64,000 nt of DNA from Flavobacterium psychrotrophum (GTDB lineage Bacteria > Bacteroidota > Bacteroidia > Flavobacteriales > Flavobacteriaceae), in contig NZ_CP031557.1 of NCBI RefSeq assembly GCF_003403075.1, positions 1,922,001-1,986,000 on the forward strand, in the 5' to 3' direction. Below the pieces are notes generated by a model, which made no database searches, was not told the DNA's origin, and saw nothing but the letters and a program-made list of their open reading frames with translations. Numbering within the stretch: position 1 is the first letter of the stretch; every line of letters begins with the position of its first letter. Position numbers and translations under genes: made by a program. Of this stretch, positions 53,390-62,486 are shown piece by piece.

Positions 53390-53875
53390 ATGGAATTAAT
53401 AGACATTATACTTGGCGGCTTACTGGCCTACGGATTTGTTAAGGGCTTATGGAAGGGCCTATTCTCTGAACTCGCCTCTGTGGTGGCCTTATTACTGGGA
53501 ATGTTTATTGCTGTAAAGTTCAGCGGTTTTGTAGGCACTATGTTTCAAGGCCATCTTGGTAATCCTAAATATGCAAGCATAACGGCATTTTTACTGACGT
53601 TTATAGGCGTGGTCGTGGGTGTTATACTACTTGCCAAAGTATTTACCAAAATAGCCGACTTTAGCGGGCTTGGATCTGTAAACCGTATTCTTGGGGGCTT
53701 CTTTGGGTTAGTAAAAATGGCACTCATTGTAAGCGTTGCGCTTAACTTCTTCTTAAAACTAAACAGCAGCAATACATTTGCATCACAGCAAACACTAGAC
53801 GATTCCCTGTTTTTTAACCCTGTCTTAAGCATCAGTACGTATATCTTCCCGATACTTAAAACGTGGTTTGCTTAA
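53390..53875 (+). CDS. CvpA-family membrane protein
   Basis: A 161-residue inner-membrane protein with four hydrophobic segments and the family opening MELIDIILGGLLAYGFVKGL. CvpA relatives are linked to colicin V production and envelope stress. I use ATG 53390: the ATG at 53363 adds nine residues and would place the putative promoter box inside the gene. Confidence 0.85.
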   Translation: MELIDIILGGLLAYGFVKGLWKGLFSELASVVALLLGMFIAVKFSGFVGTMFQGHLGNPKYASITAFLLTFIGVVVGVILLAKVFTKIADFSGLGSVNRILGGFFGLVKMALIVSVALNFFLKLNSSNTFASQQTLDDSLFFNPVLSISTYIFPILKTWFA

Positions 53876-53883
53876 GAGTTATT

Positions 53884-53948
53884 TGGTTGTCAGTTGTTGG
53901 TTGTCAGTTGCCGGATCTGCCAATTGAACACTGATTACTGAACACTGA
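53884..53948. repeat. Short tandem and inverted repeat between converging genes
   Basis: GGTTGTCAGTTG occurs twice in a row (with a 1-2 nt joint), followed by two AACACTGA units that are roughly its reverse complement, so the region can fold as a hairpin. Confidence 0.55.
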
Positions 53949-54470
53949 CTACTTTTTCAGCCTGGCAATCACAGCATCTTCATACTTTGCCTTTGCAGGT
54001 AGTATATCATCAAGAACTTCATTAGGCACAGTTACGCTCAGTACGTAGTGTTTTATCTTCCAGTCTTTACCGTCTTTTTCAAGTACACCACTACCGCGGC
54101 ATATCTTCATGTTTTTAGTATCCAGCAGTTCATCAAACCAGGCTGTCTTACCATCTTTACTAAAAAACACATGACGCTCCAGGGCTTTAAAATCCCAGGC
54201 CTTACCTTTGTCAAAATAAGGTTTACTAAAGGCAGCAAATGCAGTCTTATCCCAGTTCTCGATAGCATCTGTACCCATATAATGGCCATCTTTAGCTATT
54301 TTGCCAAAGTAAGCAGTATAATCTGCTCGGGCAGCTGCAGCGTGCCAGTCGTTTAAAAGGGTATTAATTACAGGTGTTTCGTCTGTCAGGTTGCTTTCTT
54401 TTGGCGAAGATAACAGGAACAAGCTTACGCATAATGATGTAATGGCCAGATAAGGAGATATTTTTTTCAT
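53949..54470 (-). CDS. Exported SnoaL/DUF4440-like protein
   Basis: A 173-residue protein with an N-terminal hydrophobic export signal (about residues 5-22). The mature part fits the NTF2-like fold used by DUF4440 and SnoaL-3 proteins: LLNDWHAAAARADYTAYFG, then MGTDAIENWDKTAF, and the strand pair AWFDELLD and GSGVLEKDGKDWKIKHYVLS. Function unknown. It is converging with the cvpA gene. Confidence 0.75.
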   Translation of the reverse strand: MKKISPYLAITSLCVSLFLLSSPKESNLTDETPVINTLLNDWHAAAARADYTAYFGKIAKDGHYMGTDAIENWDKTAFAAFSKPYFDKGKAWDFKALERHVFFSKDGKTAWFDELLDTKNMKICRGSGVLEKDGKDWKIKHYVLSVTVPNEVLDDILPAKAKYEDAVIARLKK

Positions 54471-54499
54471 GTGTTGTGATATTGAAAAGCTAATGTATA

Positions 54500-54537
54500 A
54501 AAAATCCGCCCGGAATAAAAGTTCCGGGCGGATTGTA
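54500..54537 (-). terminator. Rho-independent terminator of the GH97-GH43-MFS unit
   Basis: Minus strand stem AATCCGCCCGGAA / TTCCGGGCGGATT followed by a T run, about 25 nt past the transporter stop codon. Confidence 0.88.
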
Positions 54538-54558
54538 TAATAAGGTCAATAGTTTTAA

Positions 54559-55998
54559 TTAGTGTCCTCCACCGCTTACACGGCCAAGTTCAAACCCTTG
54601 TTTTTTAAGGATTCCCTTAACAGTAAAGGCATAAAAAGCAAGGTAGGCAAAACATATAACACCTACGATGTAGCTGCTGTGGATACCTATTTCGCCGGCA
54701 ACAGCACCCTGTATGTAGCTTATAACACCACCACCCATAATCATCATTACAAGGAAGTTACTACCCTGGCTGGTGTGTTTGCCAAGACCGGTAACCGCAA
54801 GTGTAAAGATACAAGGCCAAAGTGTGCTACAAAACAAGCCAACACTTGTAAAGGCGTATACGCTGATGTTGCCCTCTGTAACCATACCTATAACTAAGGC
54901 TACGATACCAAGTATTGCAAAAAGGCCAAGCATTGTTGCAGGATTACCCTGGCTTGCAAAGTCAGCTATTATAAGCACAATAATAATGGCTGCATATACA
55001 TAAAATGGTGCAAGGTCATGCCCCATAAAGGCATTTACGCCAAGGAATACACCAAAGGCAAGGTAAGGAGCAACCACTTTTAATATTTTTTGTGCTGATA
55101 CATCGCTGGTAAATGCCTCCACTGCACCACCCCAGCGGCCTATCATAAGGCTCGCCCAATAAAGCGATACGTAAGGCGCTACGGCACTTGTGGCAAAGCC
55201 AAGGCCTTCTTCAAGATATGCTGGCAGGTTACTGGCAGTTGAAACCTCTACGCCTACATATACAAATATGGCGATCATACCCATTACAAGCTGCGGATAT
55301 GCCAATGCCGATTTTTTTGTAGATACGCTGTCTTTTACAACAACTTCTTCTTCAATTTCTGGACGGTTTGGAAGCGATGAAAATTTAAGGAAAATGGCAA
55401 CCAGTATAAAAGCTCCACCTAAAATAAGGTATGGCAATTTTACACTGTTGATGTCTACCGTGGTGGCAGGCGCGGTAGCATCTCCAAAAATTGCAAAGCT
55501 TACAATAAGCGGCCCAATGGTAGTACCAAGGTTGTTGATACCACCTGCAAGGGTAAGGCGCTGTGAACCCGTATTAACAGGCCCCAATGCAATAGCAAGC
55601 GGGTTAGCAACGGTTTGTTGCAGCGAAAAGCCAAGGCCCACAATAAACAAGCCTGAAAGCATTAGTGCAAAAGATCCTGTTTCGGCAGCAGGATAAAACA
55701 AAAAACTACCTACAGCCGAAATAAGCAGTCCAAGTGCAAGGGAGTTTTTGTAACCAAGGCGGTTAACAATGTCCTGTTTGGTAATGTAAGAAATACCAAG
55801 GTACAGTAAAGAACCAACTGTATATGCTACATAAAAAGCGATAGACACATACTGGCTTTGCGATTGGGTAAGGTTAAACGCGGTTTTAAAAACCGGGATC
55901 AGGATGTCATTGCTCGCGGCAATGAACCCCCAGAAAAAGAAAACAGTGACCAGTGGGATAAACTGTCCCCACTTGGTTTGAGCATTAGATTGACTCAT
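54559..55998 (-). CDS. Sugar MFS transporter (FucP/GluP-like)
   Basis: A 479-residue transporter with 12 predicted membrane segments. The opening FIPLVTVFFFWGFIAASNDIL matches the fucose/glucose-galactose:H+ symporter family, as do QQTVANPLAIALGP and the AGGINNLGTTIGP segment in the first half. It brings monosaccharides or small oligosaccharides across the inner membrane. It lies 62 nt after the GH43 gene, so it probably takes up products of the neighbouring glycosidases. Sugar specificity cannot be read. Confidence 0.9.
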   Translation of the reverse strand: MSQSNAQTKWGQFIPLVTVFFFWGFIAASNDILIPVFKTAFNLTQSQSQYVSIAFYVAYTVGSLLYLGISYITKQDIVNRLGYKNSLALGLLISAVGSFLFYPAAETGSFALMLSGLFIVGLGFSLQQTVANPLAIALGPVNTGSQRLTLAGGINNLGTTIGPLIVSFAIFGDATAPATTVDINSVKLPYLILGGAFILVAIFLKFSSLPNRPEIEEEVVVKDSVSTKKSALAYPQLVMGMIAIFVYVGVEVSTASNLPAYLEEGLGFATSAVAPYVSLYWASLMIGRWGGAVEAFTSDVSAQKILKVVAPYLAFGVFLGVNAFMGHDLAPFYVYAAIIIVLIIADFASQGNPATMLGLFAILGIVALVIGMVTEGNISVYAFTSVGLFCSTLWPCIFTLAVTGLGKHTSQGSNFLVMMIMGGGVISYIQGAVAGEIGIHSSYIVGVICFAYLAFYAFTVKGILKKQGFELGRVSGGGH

Positions 55999-56060
55999 AG
56001 TTTGGTTAAAGGGTTAATTGTGAATATATAAATGTTTGGGTTTCTAATTAAGCGCCGGTG

Positions 56061-57821
56061 CTACTCGGCTTTTTTTACTTCAGAACGCGGGCCTATGCCA
56101 TTTGCGTTGAATGGCTCTATGGCAAAATAATAAGCATCGGTCCTGTCTAGGCCGCTAAAATAATACTCATTTTTTCCATATACCATAATTGAACCATATA
56201 ATTTTTGAGGATCCTTACCAAAATAGATTACATAACCATCGGCATTAGGTTCCTGTTGCCACTTAAACCACACATTGCGGCGTTCTCCCTTAATGCGTGG
56301 GGCAGCTCTAAGCGGCACAAAATTTTGTACGGCAGCAGGTTTTTCGCCCGCGCCGCGCCCAAAGATACGGAAACCACTCAATGCAAACTTACCCGTAGGC
56401 ATTTTTATATTCTCCAGTTTCAGGTAGCGGGCTCTGGCAGGTTTAGCCAGCTCTATATAGTCGTGCGGTACATCTTTATCGTTTTTGCTTTTGTCTACAA
56501 GTACCGTCCATTTTTTACCGTCATTGCTATGGTAAATAATGTACTTATGCCCGGTGGTAGTGGCAGGCTTGCCCATAATATCAGCATCCTGGTCGGCATA
56601 GTTAAGCTGTATGGCATTTATGGTGCTTACCTCGCCAAGGTCGCTAATAATATATTCACCCTTATTGGCCGTTTTAGCACTCCAATAAGTCTTAATATCT
56701 TCATCTGTCAGGTAATTTGCCTGAAAGCCTCCCAGTGTGCTCGAAACCTGTACGGGTTTATTAAAGTTAAGCAGCATCCATCCGGTAAAAGAAGCAAGGC
56801 CTGTATGCTCTTTTTTTCCTGACGGCAAATACGTAGGGTAATCACCATAAGCGGTATTACTGTACATAACACCATCGTTATCAAAGCCTGCGGGCCAAAT
56901 ACCCAGTCGCCTTTCAAAATTATTTTTTGTAGCCAGCACTACGGTAGACACGTGCCAGTAATCGTTATTTACATCCTGGTAGGTTGCACCATGCCCCGCC
57001 CCTCTTGCAAAACCTCCGGGCTTATAAGAGAAAGGGTTGAACGCCTGGTACTCAAATGGGCCTAGTGGCTTATCGCTAACGTATACACCATCGGCATAAC
57101 CGCTAAACTCTGTACCCGGTGCACCATATTGCAGGTAATATTTGCCGTTATGCTTGGTCACAAAAGCACCTTCGGTAAAGGGCTGCATAAAGGTATTGTC
57201 GTTGTGTTCGCCAAAGCGTTCCCAGCCGTGCTCGTCATCATTAAGCGCAAGTAGCGGAATAACTTCGCCTTCCGGCTGAAAGGTTTTGCGGTTTAGCTTT
57301 ACACCATACAAAGGGTACAGGTTGCTGCTGCCATAGTACAGGTACAGTTCATCGGTGTCTTTATCCCAAAAGATAGAAGGATCCCAGGCACCGGCTTCAA
57401 ACTTATGCACCAGTTCTTTCCAGTTATCGCCATCGGGCTTTGTACTCATCCAGATAGGAAATTCTTTAGTGTGTGTAGAGCCTACAACCAAAAGCGTATC
57501 GTTTATAAAAGATACCGAAGGCGCGCACAGTTCATCATATACCTTATGTTCCGGCCTCAGAAACTTGCGCGGAATAAATTTCCAGTCGCTCATGTCTTTA
57601 CTGTGCCAGTAGCCCCACTGGTTGGTACTAAACAGGTAATATTCTCCTTTAAAAAAGGTAATTACCGGGTCGGCCGTGGCACGGTGCTTACCTTGGGTAA
57701 CAAAATTAGGAATGGGACAATAGCCGTAGTCGATATTAATGGGGTTACAGTAGGTTTTGTTTTGGCTATAGCCAAAAGTAATGCTGCAAACAATTATGAG
57801 TAAGAGAAATATTTTTTTCAT
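56061..57821 (-). CDS. Exported GH43-family glycosidase with C-terminal binding domains
   Basis: A 586-residue protein: signal peptide (to about 19), a five-bladed GH43 propeller (25-345) with catalytic Asp in TADPVITF, the pKa-setting Asp in WDPSIFWD and the acid Glu in PFTEGAF; then a discoidin-like (F5/8 type C) domain (about 370-480, YIISDLGEVSTINAIQLNYA) and an Fn3-like module to the end. GH43 enzymes act on arabinose, xylose or galactose linkages; the subfamily is not determined. It starts 7 nt after the GH97 gene and is followed by the MFS gene. Confidence 0.85.
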   Translation of the reverse strand: MKKIFLLLIIVCSITFGYSQNKTYCNPINIDYGYCPIPNFVTQGKHRATADPVITFFKGEYYLFSTNQWGYWHSKDMSDWKFIPRKFLRPEHKVYDELCAPSVSFINDTLLVVGSTHTKEFPIWMSTKPDGDNWKELVHKFEAGAWDPSIFWDKDTDELYLYYGSSNLYPLYGVKLNRKTFQPEGEVIPLLALNDDEHGWERFGEHNDNTFMQPFTEGAFVTKHNGKYYLQYGAPGTEFSGYADGVYVSDKPLGPFEYQAFNPFSYKPGGFARGAGHGATYQDVNNDYWHVSTVVLATKNNFERRLGIWPAGFDNDGVMYSNTAYGDYPTYLPSGKKEHTGLASFTGWMLLNFNKPVQVSSTLGGFQANYLTDEDIKTYWSAKTANKGEYIISDLGEVSTINAIQLNYADQDADIMGKPATTTGHKYIIYHSNDGKKWTVLVDKSKNDKDVPHDYIELAKPARARYLKLENIKMPTGKFALSGFRIFGRGAGEKPAAVQNFVPLRAAPRIKGERRNVWFKWQQEPNADGYVIYFGKDPQKLYGSIMVYGKNEYYFSGLDRTDAYYFAIEPFNANGIGPRSEVKKAE

Positions 57822-57828
57822 TGTAATT

Positions 57829-59925
57829 TTAATTGATGGGAATAAAACTTACCGCCGTGCCACCTCCCGGTGCCAGTTGCAGTTTTAAATTTGACTTTGA
57901 AGTTACCGTTTGCGAATCTATGGCATAGCTAGTTGGGTTGTTTTTCCAGTCGGCATTCTTGCCATCGTGATAAATAACTGCCTTATACTTTTTACCCGGC
58001 GTAAGAAAACTTAACGAAATTTTGCTCTCGCGGGCATGTTCATCCGTAATAGCCCCAAGAAACCAGTTTTCGCTGCCTTTAGCTTTGCGGGCTATGGTAA
58101 TATAATCGCCCGGCTCGGCCTCCAGCACCTTTGTATCCTGCCAGTCTACCGCTACATCTTTTATAAACTGAAAAGCATCAGGATGTTTTTCGTAGTTTTC
58201 TAAAAGGTCAGCCGCCATTTGTAACGGACTATATAGTGTTACATACAAAGCCAGTTGCTTAGCAAGTGTAGTATGCACCTGCTCTGTAGATCCCGGTTTA
58301 TACGTGCTCATTTTTATTTCGAAGATACCCGGCGTGTAATCCATAGGGCCGCCAAGTAAGCGTGTAAACGGTAGAATGGTTTCATGCGCAGGAGGGTTTC
58401 CGGTGCTCCATGCGTTGAACTCGTTGCCCCTTGCAGCCTCAGCAGCTATGTAATTTGGCCAGGTGCGGTGCACGCCTGTAGGTCGGCTAGACTCGTGTGA
58501 GTTAACCATGAGCTTATAATCGGCTGCGCGCTTTGGCACATAGTTAAAATGGTTTACCATAGTTTGCCCGTCGTGGTACTCCCCCCTTGGGATGATGCGC
58601 CCTACATAGCCTGTCTTCACGGCAGGATAGCCGTACTGTACCATATTCTCAAGTGCCCTGTCTAACTGGCGCTCGTAACTTGCTACCGAGCCCGAGGTTT
58701 CGTGGTGCATGATCATCTTTACACCCTGTTGTTTTGCGTAATCGTTAATGGCTTTAATATCAAAATCAGGATAAGGTGTTACAAAGTCAAAAACTTCTTC
58801 TTTCCAGTTACCGTTCCAGTCTTCCCAACCGGTGTTCCAGCCTTCGACAAGTACCCCGTCAAAGCCGTTCTTTTTAGCAAAGTCGATATAGCGTTTGGTA
58901 TTCTCTGTAGTGGCACCATGTGGTACTTTTATAGATTCGCCCGTTTGCTGGTTTTGCGCATTTTGCGAACCAGAATAATCCCAGGTAGATTTGCCTACGT
59001 GCATTTCCCACCAGATGCCAACATACTTCATAGGTTTTATCCATGAGGTATCATCTATTTTAGAAGGCTCGTTAAGGTTTAGTATCATTTTTTGCGCCAC
59101 TATTTTACGGGCATCGTTGCTTACCATAACAGTGCGCCACGGCGTATGGCACGGAGCCTGAAGGTAAGCAGCATCGCCTATGGCATTAGGCACAAGATGC
59201 GACTGCAATGTAAAATTGTTCACATTTAAATCCAGGTGCATTACCGGATAGTTGATAACCGCAGCTTCAAAAATGTTGATGTACAAACCGTTGTCTGCCT
59301 TAAGCATCAGCGGCGATTGTATGGTATACCTGCCCCCTACCGTTTTAAGGGCAATGCCGTTATTAAGGTTTAGCTTGTCGTTGTCTACAGCGCTAAGGCG
59401 GGTTTCGTTATACACATATTCCTGGCTGTCAAAATCACCCGGAATCCAGAAGGCTTTATGGTTCCCCGTTAGGTTAAACTGGGTTGCCTCCTTTTCTACT
59501 ATAAAATAGTTCAGGTTGTCCTGTTTTGGAAATTCATATCTAAACCCCACACCTTCATCAAACACACGGAACACAATATCCATCTTTCGGTTTGTAGACT
59601 GTTGTAATAGTGACACCCTAAGTTCGTTGTAGTTATTTTTTATCTCTGCTACTTCGCCCAATACGGGCTTCCAGCTATCGTTTACAGTAGCGGTTTGTGT
59701 ATTTGTAATGGTAAAATTTTGGTCGAATGCCGGCAGATTTTTAAACGTAAAGCCCAGGTAACTGTCTATAATTACGGCTTTGCCTTTATAGCTTACAGTA
59801 TAAAAGGGTTTGCCTGAAGCATCTGTTTTAAAATCAACGCTGATTTCTTTAGAGGGAGATAGTACGGTTTGCGCAAATGTATGGGCAAACAAAAAAAATA
59901 AGAGAACTGATAATTGAAGCTTCAT
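57829..59925 (-). CDS. GH97-family glycoside hydrolase (SusB-like)
   Basis: A 698-residue exported enzyme from ATG 59925 (signal peptide MKLQLSVLLFFLFAHTFAQ). An N-terminal beta-sandwich is followed by a TIM barrel with HHETSGSVASYERQLDRA, GRIIPRGEYHDGQ, MVNSHESSRPTG and GNEFNAW. The last two Glu positions and the HHETS segment match the inverting SusB-type branch (alpha-glucosidase), not the retaining galactosidase branch; this is read from motifs I remember. Calcium-dependent in relatives. First gene of the GH97-GH43-MFS unit. Confidence 0.88.
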   Translation of the reverse strand: MKLQLSVLLFFLFAHTFAQTVLSPSKEISVDFKTDASGKPFYTVSYKGKAVIIDSYLGFTFKNLPAFDQNFTITNTQTATVNDSWKPVLGEVAEIKNNYNELRVSLLQQSTNRKMDIVFRVFDEGVGFRYEFPKQDNLNYFIVEKEATQFNLTGNHKAFWIPGDFDSQEYVYNETRLSAVDNDKLNLNNGIALKTVGGRYTIQSPLMLKADNGLYINIFEAAVINYPVMHLDLNVNNFTLQSHLVPNAIGDAAYLQAPCHTPWRTVMVSNDARKIVAQKMILNLNEPSKIDDTSWIKPMKYVGIWWEMHVGKSTWDYSGSQNAQNQQTGESIKVPHGATTENTKRYIDFAKKNGFDGVLVEGWNTGWEDWNGNWKEEVFDFVTPYPDFDIKAINDYAKQQGVKMIMHHETSGSVASYERQLDRALENMVQYGYPAVKTGYVGRIIPRGEYHDGQTMVNHFNYVPKRAADYKLMVNSHESSRPTGVHRTWPNYIAAEAARGNEFNAWSTGNPPAHETILPFTRLLGGPMDYTPGIFEIKMSTYKPGSTEQVHTTLAKQLALYVTLYSPLQMAADLLENYEKHPDAFQFIKDVAVDWQDTKVLEAEPGDYITIARKAKGSENWFLGAITDEHARESKISLSFLTPGKKYKAVIYHDGKNADWKNNPTSYAIDSQTVTSKSNLKLQLAPGGGTAVSFIPIN

Positions 59926-59962
59926 ATTTTTTAAAATTTCATAAATATACATAGAAAATATT

Positions 59963-60117
59963 TTTTACCACAAGGAACACCAGGCCTTTTCACGAGGGAC
60001 ACAACGCTGTTCCCATAATTTATATTGAAAGGACACAAAGCTTTGTGTTCTTAATTTATGAGTTTCACCATACAGCTTTGTGGCCTTAGTGAAATCTTAG
60101 TGCCCCTTGTGGTAAAA
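59963..60117. repeat. Intergenic inverted repeat D (ACCACAAAGG family)
   Basis: Outer arms TTTTACCACAAGG (59963-59975) and CCTTGTGGTAAAA (60105-60117) are perfect; the rest is imperfect. A central palindrome GACACAAAGCTTTGTGTTC sits near 60032-60050. It is related to repeat C but more decayed. It lies between the GH3 terminator and the GH97 start, so it is also upstream DNA of the GH97 unit. Confidence 0.75.
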
Positions 60118-60151
60118 TCTTTAATAAATATTTCCGGTAAAAAATCTCATT

Positions 60152-60183
60152 AAAAAGGCTGCCCATTACAGGCAGCCCTTTCC
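60152..60183 (-). terminator. Rho-independent terminator after the GH3 gene
   Basis: Minus strand stem AAGGGCTGCC / GGCAGCCTTT with a 7-nt loop followed by T residues. It separates the GH3 unit from the GH97 unit. Confidence 0.85.
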
Positions 60184-60203
60184 CAAATTCAACCCTGAAC
60201 ACT

Positions 60204-62450
60204 CTATTTAACTAATTCAAATGTGCTTTTTAAATCGGCATTAGAGCTTCCGCCCACAAATACCTCAAAATCTCCCGGCTCTGCTACAAACTTCATATCT
60301 ATATTGTAGAACCTAAGATCGTCCGGAGAAAGTTCAAACTCAATAGTTTTGGTTTCTCCTTTTTTAATCAGTGTTTTGTTGAAGCCTTTAAGCTCACGCA
60401 CCGGGCGTGTTACAGATCCTACAACGTCTTTTACATATAGCTGCACTACTTCTTCACCGTCAAAATTACCTGTGTTCTTAACGTCTACACTTACTTTAAG
60501 TTTGCCATTCGGCGAAAGCTTTTGTGTAGACAGTTTCAGGTTACCATAGCTGAATGTAGTATAGCTGAGTCCGTAACCAAATTCATATAGCGGACTGTTA
60601 TCGCTATCTGTATAGCGCGACTTATATTTTTGCTCAGGGTCTGAAGCTCCAAGATATGGGCGCCCTGTATTTTTGTGGTTGTAATAAATAGGCACCTGCC
60701 CTACACTACGCGGAAACGTCATTGGCAGTTTACCGCTTGGGTTGTTTACACCATAAAGTGTTTGTGCAATGGCATCGCCACCCATAGTTCCCGGAAACCA
60801 GGCTTCAAGTATAGCATCCATGTTTTCGCTCTCCCAGCCTAATGTAAGCGGACGGCCATTCATCAATACCAATACAACCGGTTTACCCAGTTTTTTTAGC
60901 TCTGCCAAAAATTCTTTCTGGATGCCCGGCAGGTTAATATCTACCTGAGAGGCAGCCTCGCCCGTCTGGTTCTCAAACTCCCCCATAACGGCCACAATTA
61001 CATCAGCGTTTGCAGCTGCTTTAAGTGCTGCCTGTATGTTATCGCGCTTGGTATCTTTTATCTCAACACCTTTGTTAAACGATACTTTACTCTTATCTGT
61101 AATAAATTTGTTGATCCCTTCCTGAACGCTTACTGCATAACCGTTACGGTCGCCAGTCGCAGCCCATGAACCTATGATGTTGTACTCATCGCTTACAAGC
61201 GGACCAACAAAAGCAACTTTCTGCTCTTTTTTAAGCGGAAGCACGTTGTTGCTGTTCTTTAGCAATACCATTGATTTGTTAGCAGCATTAAGTGCCGCAT
61301 CAAGAAACTCCTTTTTGTAAATGGTTTCTTTTTCGCGTTTGGCATCATTATAACGGTATGGGTCTTCAAAAAGGCCCAGGTCGTATTTTGCTTCAAGTAT
61401 ACGGCGGCAGGCATCATCAATTTCAGCCTGAGTAACCTTACCTTCTTCAAGGTTTTTCTTGGTATATTTTAGGAATACGGCTCCTACCATATCCATATCT
61501 ACACCAGCGGTAAGCGCAAGTTCGCCTGCGTGCTGTTCATCTTTAGCATAACCGTGCGGAATCATTTCGTTGATACCGGTATAATCAGTAACCACAAAAC
61601 CTTTAAAGCCCCACTCACCTTTTAGGATATTGTTTACAAGCCATTTGTTACCTGTAGACGGCACACCTGCAATTTCGTTAAACGATGTCATGAATGTAGC
61701 AACACCGGCATCTACAGTAGCCTTAAACGGCGGCAGGTATGTTTCGCGAAGCAAACGCTCGCTCATGTCTACCGTATTATAATCGCGACCGGCCTCAGCA
61801 GCGCCATAAGCAGCAAAGTGCTTGGTACAGGCCAGGATGGTATTAAGATCTTTAAGGCTGTTACCCTGGAAACCTTTTACACGGGCAAATGCCATTTTAG
61901 AGCCTAAGTAGGTATCTTCCCCTGCACCTTCAGACACACGCCCCCAACGCGGATCGCGGCTAATGTCTACCATTGGGGCAAAGGTCCAGTGTACACCAGA
62001 TGCGGCAGCTTCGGCAGCAGCAACTTCAGATGCTATGCGTGCAATATTTAAATCCCATGATGCAGTTTCGCCCAGCGTAATTGGGAAAATAGTACGGTAC
62101 CCGTGGATAACGTCATAGCCAAACAACAACGGAATTTTAAGGCGCGAATTTGCCAGGTTCACTTCCTGTATCTGGCGGGTATATTGCACATTGGTAGCAT
62201 TTAAAATACTACCTACATTTCCTTTTTTTATCTCATTTATAAAGTTGCTTCCGCTTTTAGGCCCTGTAACGGTACCATCGGCAGTAAACTGTACTAATTG
62301 CGCTATCTTTTCATCAACAGTCATCTTGCCCATTAGCTCGGTAACAAACTCTGTGCGTGGCTTTATAACAACTTTAGATTTCTTGCCTTTTTGCGCATAT
62401 ACCGTAACGGTGGTACAGGCTAAAAGCAGCAATAGGGTTCTTTTGTTCAT
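60204..62450 (-). CDS. Exported GH3-family beta-glucosidase
   Basis: A 748-residue BglX-like enzyme with a signal peptide (cleavage near VYAQ, residue 20). The barrel holds KHFAAYG near 210 and the nucleophile D289 in GFVVTDY; the second alpha/beta domain carries the likely acid/base Glu in GEFENQTGEAAS; an Fn3-like domain ends the protein. Such enzymes release glucose from the non-reducing ends of beta-gluco-oligosaccharides. It starts 36 nt after the esterase gene, in the same unit as the GH144-like gene. Confidence 0.93.
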   Translation of the reverse strand: MNKRTLLLLLACTTVTVYAQKGKKSKVVIKPRTEFVTELMGKMTVDEKIAQLVQFTADGTVTGPKSGSNFINEIKKGNVGSILNATNVQYTRQIQEVNLANSRLKIPLLFGYDVIHGYRTIFPITLGETASWDLNIARIASEVAAAEAAASGVHWTFAPMVDISRDPRWGRVSEGAGEDTYLGSKMAFARVKGFQGNSLKDLNTILACTKHFAAYGAAEAGRDYNTVDMSERLLRETYLPPFKATVDAGVATFMTSFNEIAGVPSTGNKWLVNNILKGEWGFKGFVVTDYTGINEMIPHGYAKDEQHAGELALTAGVDMDMVGAVFLKYTKKNLEEGKVTQAEIDDACRRILEAKYDLGLFEDPYRYNDAKREKETIYKKEFLDAALNAANKSMVLLKNSNNVLPLKKEQKVAFVGPLVSDEYNIIGSWAATGDRNGYAVSVQEGINKFITDKSKVSFNKGVEIKDTKRDNIQAALKAAANADVIVAVMGEFENQTGEAASQVDINLPGIQKEFLAELKKLGKPVVLVLMNGRPLTLGWESENMDAILEAWFPGTMGGDAIAQTLYGVNNPSGKLPMTFPRSVGQVPIYYNHKNTGRPYLGASDPEQKYKSRYTDSDNSPLYEFGYGLSYTTFSYGNLKLSTQKLSPNGKLKVSVDVKNTGNFDGEEVVQLYVKDVVGSVTRPVRELKGFNKTLIKKGETKTIEFELSPDDLRFYNIDMKFVAEPGDFEVFVGGSSNADLKSTFELVK

Positions 62451-62486
62451 TCTTTTTCTTCTTTTGTATTTTTTAGAACTAAATGT

